Source: Thermoplasmata archaeon (lineage in GTDB: Archaea > Thermoplasmatota > Thermoplasmata > Thermoplasmatales > Thermoplasmataceae). From it: a stretch of DNA of 48,357 nt. Below the pieces are notes generated by a model that worked only from the letters and a program-made list of their open reading frames with translations, was not told the DNA's origin and did no database searches. The position numbers were made by a program, and so were the translations under genes. Positions within the stretch are counted from its first letter, which is position 1. Every line of letters begins with the position of its first letter. The stretch covers positions 1 to 48,357 of the forward strand of contig JAKAAT010000006.1 in the NCBI GenBank assembly GCA_021802205.1, read 5' to 3'. This document shows, one piece after another, positions 44,146-48,357 of this stretch.

Positions 44146-44451
44146 ATGGAATATATATATGGAGCTTTACTGCTTCACTCAGCAGGAAAAGAAATAGATG
44201 AAGAGAACCTGAAAAAGGTCTTAACCGATGCAGGAGTAAGTGCAGATGATGCAAGGCTCAAATCATTGCTAGAAAGCATGAAGAATGTCAATATAGAAGA
44301 TGTTCTTAAGAGCGCAGCAGCAGCACCTGTAGCCGCAGCACCTGCAAAGGAAGAGAAGAAGGAAGAGAAAAAGAAAGAAGAGAAGAAGGAAGAAAAGAAA
44401 GAAGATTCCGATGCAGACGCAATGGCCGGACTCAGCTCTCTTTTCGGATAA
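44146..44451 (+). CDS. rpl12: ribosomal protein L12 / P1 (archaeal stalk)
   Basis: A 101-residue acidic stalk protein. The N-terminal dimerisation domain begins [17 protein letters not shown], followed by an alanine-rich hinge ([15 protein letters not shown]), a Lys/Glu-rich segment (about residues 69-87) and the GLSSLFG end. GAGGTGAC sits before ATG 44146. L12 dimers on P0 recruit EF-1A and EF-2. It is full length. Confidence 0.97.
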   Translation: MEYIYGALLLHSAGKEIDEENLKKVLTDAGVSADDARLKSLLESMKNVNIEDVLKSAAAAPVAAAPAKEEKKEEKKKEEKKEEKKEDSDADAMAGLSSLFG

Positions 44452-44476
44452 AATTATTTTTTTATTTTAGATTTTT
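44452..44476 (+). terminator. T-rich terminator after L12
   Basis: The bases after the L12 stop are AATTATTTTTTTATTTTAG followed by ATTTTT, an oligo-T tract typical of archaeal intrinsic termination. No stem-loop is needed in archaea. The next ORF begins at 44477, so read-through may also express it. Confidence 0.45.
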
Positions 44477-44656
44477 ATGGGTTTTTATAATATTTTGTGG
44501 ATTCTGATAAAATATATTATTCCGTTAGCAATATTAATTTATTCCGTAATTAAGTTTAATCCGTTTCTTATTATGATAGCAGTATTATGGCTTCTTGCAA
44601 CTCTTGTTGTTTCACTTATAAATTTCAGTATAAAAAGTAATTTTGTGAAAGGATAA
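44477..44656 (+). CDS. 59-residue two-helix membrane protein
   Basis: ATG 44477 to TAA 44656 encodes a hydrophobic peptide (MGFYNILWILIKY ... INFSIKSNFVKG) with two membrane segments (about residues 3-23 and 28-50) and a basic tail. It was found by eye because it is below common length cut-offs. It lies right after L12 on the same strand and converges with the peroxiredoxin gene, separated by 7 bases. It has no recognised family, and may be a small membrane protein or a chance frame. Confidence 0.4.
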   Translation: MGFYNILWILIKYIIPLAILIYSVIKFNPFLIMIAVLWLLATLVVSLINFSIKSNFVKG

Positions 44657-44663
44657 ATCTGTT

Positions 44664-45116
44664 TTATTGTATTAATTTCAGGTCTACAATCTTGCCATAG
44701 ACCTCTTTTGCATGTTCTTTTGGACTTACTTTAGGATACACATAAACTATTTTTCCGTCCTTGATTATGTAAGTAACCCTCTTTGCCGTGGCAAGTCCCA
44801 GCACACCGTACTTTTTTACTATATCTTTCGGTTTATCGCTTACCAGTGTAAAGTTAAGATTGAACTTATCCTGGAATTTTTTATGTGATTCGCTGGAATC
44901 CACACTTACTCCCAGAACTTTTATGCCCTTTTCCTTGAAAAGGTCAATATTGTCCCGGAAATTTTTAGCCTCCATGGTACATCCAGGCGTATTATCCCTT
45001 GGGTAAAAGTAAAGCACAACAACATCGTCCCTGAAATCAGAAAGTCTGACTTTATTTCCATCTTGGTCAATAGCCTCAAAATCAGGAGCTGTATCTCCTA
45101 TCTTTAATGTTTCCAT
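44664..45116 (-). CDS. bcp: peroxiredoxin, Bcp/PrxQ type
   Basis: A 150-residue thiol peroxidase. The peroxidatic Cys46 lies in the PxxxTxxC motif (PRDNTPGCTMEA), Arg at the conserved place (KRVTYII) follows. The resolving cysteine of PrxQ (five residues after the peroxidatic one) is replaced by Lys51, so it would act as a 1-Cys enzyme using an external thiol. It removes hydrogen peroxide and alkyl peroxides. TATA-like sequence TATAAATTTTATATGC (minus strand) lies before ATG 45116. Confidence 0.93.
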   Translation of the reverse strand: METLKIGDTAPDFEAIDQDGNKVRLSDFRDDVVVLYFYPRDNTPGCTMEAKNFRDNIDLFKEKGIKVLGVSVDSSESHKKFQDKFNLNFTLVSDKPKDIVKKYGVLGLATAKRVTYIIKDGKIVYVYPKVSPKEHAKEVYGKIVDLKLIQ

Positions 45117-45190
45117 AATAATGCATATAAAATTTATAGATAAGCATTTTGTTATTTGTGTTAATGTAATATTGATTGTTATATTTATCT

Positions 45191-45640
45191 TTATAATTCT
45201 TTCATTATTTTATCATTAAGATAATGCAATATTTTAACCGCCTCTCCCTTTTTAGACGACATAATATTTTTTTCATCGTCATTGGACTCTCCTATTGCTA
45301 TATACAATCCGTCCGTGTTTTTAATGAAAACCATATCGCCTTTTCGGATCTCCGGATCCATTTCTATAATTCCCGGGGCAAACAGATTTGAACCATTCAT
45401 CAAATGTGGAACGGCACCACTATCAACTGTAATTGTATGCGCCCGGACCTTCAGGTAATTTATAAGATACAAAGTGGGTATGCCGTTATAAAATATTGGC
45501 TTACCACCGAAATAATAAATCTCATTTTTTTTGTTGCTGTCAATCTCAATATCTCTCATGGAGGAACCATCTATATTGAATGCCTGCAATTTTTGCATAA
45601 AAATTTTATAATCCTTCTTTGATAATATATGTCTGGACAT
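45191..45640 (-). CDS. PUA-domain RNA-binding protein
   Basis: A 149-residue protein. The C-terminal half (about residues 68-145) is a PUA domain: TITVDSGAVPHLMNGSNLFAPGIIEMD followed by KGDMVFIKNTDGLYIAIGES. The N-terminal half is a pre-PUA-like domain, as in archaeal MCT-1/DENR-like proteins. It likely binds structured RNA, possibly in translation initiation or ribosome recycling. It follows the 454-residue gene by two bases and ends the secE-spt5 operon. Confidence 0.83.
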   Translation of the reverse strand: MSRHILSKKDYKIFMQKLQAFNIDGSSMRDIEIDSNKKNEIYYFGGKPIFYNGIPTLYLINYLKVRAHTITVDSGAVPHLMNGSNLFAPGIIEMDPEIRKGDMVFIKNTDGLYIAIGESNDDEKNIMSSKKGEAVKILHYLNDKIMKEL

Positions 45641-45642
45641 TG

Positions 45643-47007
45643 TCAGATAAGCCCCTTTAATTTTTTAAGCCGTTCATTGACATTTTCATTCTTTATCATT
45701 TCTTCCATATATTCATATATCCTCTTTCCCAAAAGTATCTGATTTTCTGAGAAGAGCCATTCCTCATCGTTGCCGATCGCACGGAGAAAAGCATAATAAA
45801 TAGATTTTTCAATATCATTATGCATATTTTTTCTGCCAAAATTTATTGAATCCGACTTTCCATAGTTAAAATAATCAGTTAAAAGGTCTATCAAATATTT
45901 GGAATTTTCTGACCATGGATCCATGATTTTTGAAGCCAATGATTTTTTGCTGCTCAGTAGTTTGGCATTTTCCATGACCTCCAGCGGGTTTCCTTTCAGC
46001 GATTTAATCTCTGCATCACTTAAATTGTAAAGGATTTTAACTATTTCAGTTTTGTACTGTGGAAACAAGTATTCAAGGATCTTCCTCTGACTGGGTAAAT
46101 CCAGCACGAATCCCTTTGAAGTTATTTTTTCACCTATAAATGGTTTCAATTTTTCATCAAATTCCAGCTTATTCAGAAATTCATCAAGAGTATAGCGCTG
46201 TGAGCCTATCACATAATAATTGTTCTTTATTGCATAATTAATTTTATCCTTTCTAATCCGTGCCAGTAGTTGCTTGGTGGTCAGCCTTTTTTGAATAAAC
46301 TCATTTATTATTTCCTGGTTATCGGGGACGAAATCCATAAAGTCAGATTTTATAATAAATGGCATATCTGGCAGTAACATATGCTTCAACATTATATGCA
46401 CTATATTACCATCAAAATCCTCAAAAACATCAAATGTATGGTCGTATACCTGAACTGTGATTTTATTGCCTGAATTTCCTATGGCAAGATTATTATCGTT
46501 CATGTTATAAGGGACGTTCTCTTCTTTGAGGAGGTCCTCAATGAAATTGATATCAATTTTATTCCTGCATGTAGCTGTAAAATAATTTTTTGTTGAATAA
46601 ACTCTGAGTTTTTTGATTCTTACAACATTTGTAAATGCAAGTAATCTATATATATCATGGTCATAGTTCTGCACTCCTGATATTACTATTTCATCTGCAT
46701 TTCCCCTCTTGCAGTAATTAACAGAACCATAATTTGTCTTTATCATACCCATAACGGGTGCCCTCTCATTTTCAAGAATTTTGTATGTTTCCGATATGCC
46801 AGCTAGAAACTGGTCGGCTGAATTATGATACTTCCCAAAATTTCCAGATTCCTTCATTTTCTCGATTTTTTTCGAATATCCTTTTATGGGGCACATAAAG
46901 CAACTATCGGTGCACTCTGGAAGTAAAACCTCTGGTTTGTCAAAAAAAGTTTTAATGTTTTCAATAAATGCCTTTTCAGACTCCTTTGAATTAGATTTAA
47001 TTATCAT
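45643..47007 (-). CDS. conserved protein of unknown function with N-terminal CxxxCxxC
   Basis: A 454-residue soluble protein. The N-terminus has Cys32, Cys36 and Cys39 in LPECTDSCFMCPIKGY, a C-x3-C-x2-C motif that resembles a radical SAM cluster site but sits in no recognisable TIM barrel. The middle shows mixed alpha/beta segments, and the C-terminal half is mostly helical and charged. The gene is coupled to spt5 by a four-base overlap (ATGA) and to the PUA gene by two bases, so a role with transcription elongation or RNA is likely but unproven. I do not recognise the family. Confidence 0.65.
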   Translation of the reverse strand: MIIKSNSKESEKAFIENIKTFFDKPEVLLPECTDSCFMCPIKGYSKKIEKMKESGNFGKYHNSADQFLAGISETYKILENERAPVMGMIKTNYGSVNYCKRGNADEIVISGVQNYDHDIYRLLAFTNVVRIKKLRVYSTKNYFTATCRNKIDINFIEDLLKEENVPYNMNDNNLAIGNSGNKITVQVYDHTFDVFEDFDGNIVHIMLKHMLLPDMPFIIKSDFMDFVPDNQEIINEFIQKRLTTKQLLARIRKDKINYAIKNNYYVIGSQRYTLDEFLNKLEFDEKLKPFIGEKITSKGFVLDLPSQRKILEYLFPQYKTEIVKILYNLSDAEIKSLKGNPLEVMENAKLLSSKKSLASKIMDPWSENSKYLIDLLTDYFNYGKSDSINFGRKNMHNDIEKSIYYAFLRAIGNDEEWLFSENQILLGKRIYEYMEEMIKNENVNERLKKLKGLI

Positions 47008-47897
47008 GCCTTATCGAGATTTCTTATTGCCTCTGCCTTTACAGTCACTGGTATCGGCACCATGGACTCAATCAGTTGCACTGTAACCTCTTCCTTCGCC
47101 GCATCTATGGCAGTTATCTTTGCCCTCTCACCCTTGAATGGTCCCTCGACTATTTCAATCAACGATCCCATCTCAAGTCCGGTAACAGCCGGCTTCGGAG
47201 TAAGGTACTTTTCAATCTCGGAAATATCTATATCGCCTGTTACAAAACCCTTGAAACCCCTTATAGATTTGGAAAGCACTTCAATTCTGTCCGCATGCAT
47301 GGTTTCAATGAAGAAATATCCTTTGATTTCATAGGGAGACATTATGGCCATAACTTCATTCTCAGCATTCTGATTTCTAATTTTTCTATCCTCTCTATCC
47401 CTCTCAGCATGGTTAGAAAGGTCTATGGCTATATCTAACTCCTTGCCTATGGTGCATTTTGCTATTTTAATTACAGGCACAAGAACAACTTTAAAATCCT
47501 TTTCGTAGCTGTTTATTCCATCCTCTGATTTTATACTCAACGAAGCATCCAGTTCATCTCCCTCATAGCCACCGATAGGTGTGTCTATCTCCAGGCCAAT
47601 GTCCCTGCTTTTATTGCTATCCAGTTCAACCTCATAATTTATTTCTTTTCTCTCCGTTGATAAACTGTATTCATCCTTTAGCTTCAATTTCCACTCTATG
47701 GAAGGATCCTTCAAATGCATTGAAGTAACTATCTTTACATTGAATTTTCTCTTAGATGGCTGTATATTTTTTACAACCACACTCAAGGGTATGATTTTTT
47801 CCCGGTCATCTTTCTCATCTAATTTTTTGATGCGTTTATCACATGCCCCTTTGATAATATCTGATATATTTGATGTTAGCCAATCATATTCAACCAT
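47004..47897 (-). CDS. spt5: transcription elongation factor Spt5 (NusG) with N-terminal extension
   Basis: A 297-residue protein, about twice the usual archaeal Spt5 (about 150). Residues about 145-232 form the NGN domain (EVMAIMSPYEIKGYFFIE ... GFKGFVTGDI), and about 238-297 the KOW domain (EMGSLIEIVEGPFKGERAKI). Residues about 35-140 add a beta-rich, immunoglobulin-like region (VVVKNIQPSKRKFNVKI ... IGLEIDTPIGGYEGDELDA) similar in shape to NEW3/CARDB domains. Spt5 with Spt4 binds the RNA polymerase clamp and aids processivity. The ATG follows the secE stop by 9 bases with GGTGG as ribosome binding site. Confidence 0.88.
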   Translation of the reverse strand: MVEYDWLTSNISDIIKGACDKRIKKLDEKDDREKIIPLSVVVKNIQPSKRKFNVKIVTSMHLKDPSIEWKLKLKDEYSLSTERKEINYEVELDSNKSRDIGLEIDTPIGGYEGDELDASLSIKSEDGINSYEKDFKVVLVPVIKIAKCTIGKELDIAIDLSNHAERDREDRKIRNQNAENEVMAIMSPYEIKGYFFIETMHADRIEVLSKSIRGFKGFVTGDIDISEIEKYLTPKPAVTGLEMGSLIEIVEGPFKGERAKITAIDAAKEEVTVQLIESMVPIPVTVKAEAIRNLDKA

Positions 47898-47906
47898 TCA
47901 TTCCAC

Positions 47907-48125
47907 CTAAAACACTATCTGCATTATATAATATATAATAAACCCTATTAAACCTAAGAGAATAATACCCGATCCTGCTATAAGGACAACTTTTGTGTAT
48001 TCATTACCATTGGGCTTCTTTGCCATTTTCAGGATACGTGCATATTTACCTTTACCGATTCCCTGAAATTTACGTTCTATTTTTTCCTGTTGCTCAACTA
48101 ATCGATCTTCTACACTTTTGTCCAT
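47907..48125 (-). CDS. secE: preprotein translocase subunit SecE / Sec61 gamma
   Basis: A 72-residue single-span protein. The N-terminal amphipathic helix (VEDRLVEQQEKIERKF) and the basic KYARILKMAKKPNGNEYTK segment come before one membrane helix (about residues 46-70), the SecE/Sec61-gamma plan. It clamps SecY in the translocation channel. The frame extends to 48146, but ATG 48125 has a TATA-like TTTTATTTTATG (minus strand, centre about 48150) 25 bases upstream. It starts the operon secE-spt5-unknown-PUA. Confidence 0.9.
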   Translation of the reverse strand: MDKSVEDRLVEQQEKIERKFQGIGKGKYARILKMAKKPNGNEYTKVVLIAGSGIILLGLIGFIIYYIMQIVF

Positions 48126-48146
48126 TAATATAGATAAGATAAACAT

Positions 48147-48357
48147 AAAATAAAATCTTTTCTAAATTATTCTATTTATATGTTACATTTATTTAATAAT
48201 ATTATACCCTGCTATACTATTTACACATTCAGTTTTTGACAAATTGTAGGCTCCCTGGAGGATGGTTAAAGCCATTGCTGATTATTAATTTAAGCTTATA
48301 TCCATAGTTTATCACTTCAGTTGAATGATCTTCTCTGTGACATCCTCCCCTATCTAA
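48147..48357. other. intergenic edge with IS605-type right-end motif
   Basis: No ORF is seen in these 211 bases. Near 48147-48160 the AT-rich stretch belongs to the secE promoter. The last 21 bases (48337-48357) read on the minus strand as TTAGATAGGGGAGGATGTCAC, 18 of 21 identical to bases 23-43 at the other edge. This is the expected right end of an IS200/IS605 element whose body lies right of the window. The bases 48180-48336 hold nothing I can identify. Confidence 0.45.

Noticed and set aside
1-48357. tRNA, rRNA or CRISPR arrays in intergenic DNA
   Set aside because: Gaps are short and AT-rich and I saw no cloverleaf with TTCGA-type loops and no regular repeats. A covariance-model scan would be needed to be certain.

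Overview
The window reads as a chromosome segment of a Thermoplasmatales archaeon, probably from the Ferroplasma/Cuniculiplasma/Acidiplasma side of the order. The DNA is AT-rich, arginine is written mostly with AGA/AGG, the information-processing genes are archaeal (RpoL, EF-1A, EF-2 with a diphthamide site, Dph2, Spt5, Nop10, L44e, S27e, P0/L12), and most genes appear leaderless, with a TATA box about 22-28 bases before the start codon. Genus is an inference. Both outer edges carry IS200/IS605-type element ends in opposite orientation (18 of 21 bases alike), so this may be a contig or segment delimited by two copies of such an element.

Layout. 1-441: an insertion-sequence end and a frameshifted YeeE/YedE sulfur-transport pseudogene. 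442-8565: accessory metabolism, with three MFS permeases, a 2,4-dienoyl-CoA-reductase-like SDR, an acyl-CoA dehydrogenase, a phosphoribosyltransferase and small proteins. 8791-10185: a large Cas4/RecB-like protein that appears to be an internal duplication. 10188-11719: fixC-fixX (electron transfer flavoprotein:quinone oxidoreductase), which with the acyl-CoA dehydrogenase and SDR suggests fatty-acid oxidation. 12568-14730: the conserved archaeal operon rpl44e-rps27e-eif2a-nop10-PAC2. 15218-23627: ileS, trmG10, rpoL, EF-1A, S10 and EF-2. 23677-26975: threonine synthase, OsmC, an hsp20/HTH-regulator operon with a palindromic operator, and dCMP deaminase. 27047-31476: alaS overlapping a site-2-protease-like membrane protein whose zinc motif is lost. 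31534-34753: an isocitrate-dehydrogenase-like pseudoenzyme divergent from aspartase, plus an Lrp regulator. 34935-41876: tRNA methylthiotransferase, Dph2, ferredoxin-NADP reductase, MBL hydrolase, wHTH, DUF373, MptE-like and ComB-like genes. 41921-44656: ribosomal operon L11-L1-P0-L12 preceded by a tiny leaderless ORF and followed by a small membrane protein. 44664-48125: peroxiredoxin and the secE-spt5-(unknown)-PUA operon.

The best candidates for something undescribed are the duplicated Cas4-like nuclease (8791-10185), the zinc-less S2P-like protein with a large predicted exported domain (29722-31476), the IDH pseudoenzyme paired with aspartase (31534-34101), the Spt5 with an N-terminal beta-rich extension (47004-47897), and the hsp20 operator. 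No tRNA, rRNA or CRISPR array was recognised by eye.
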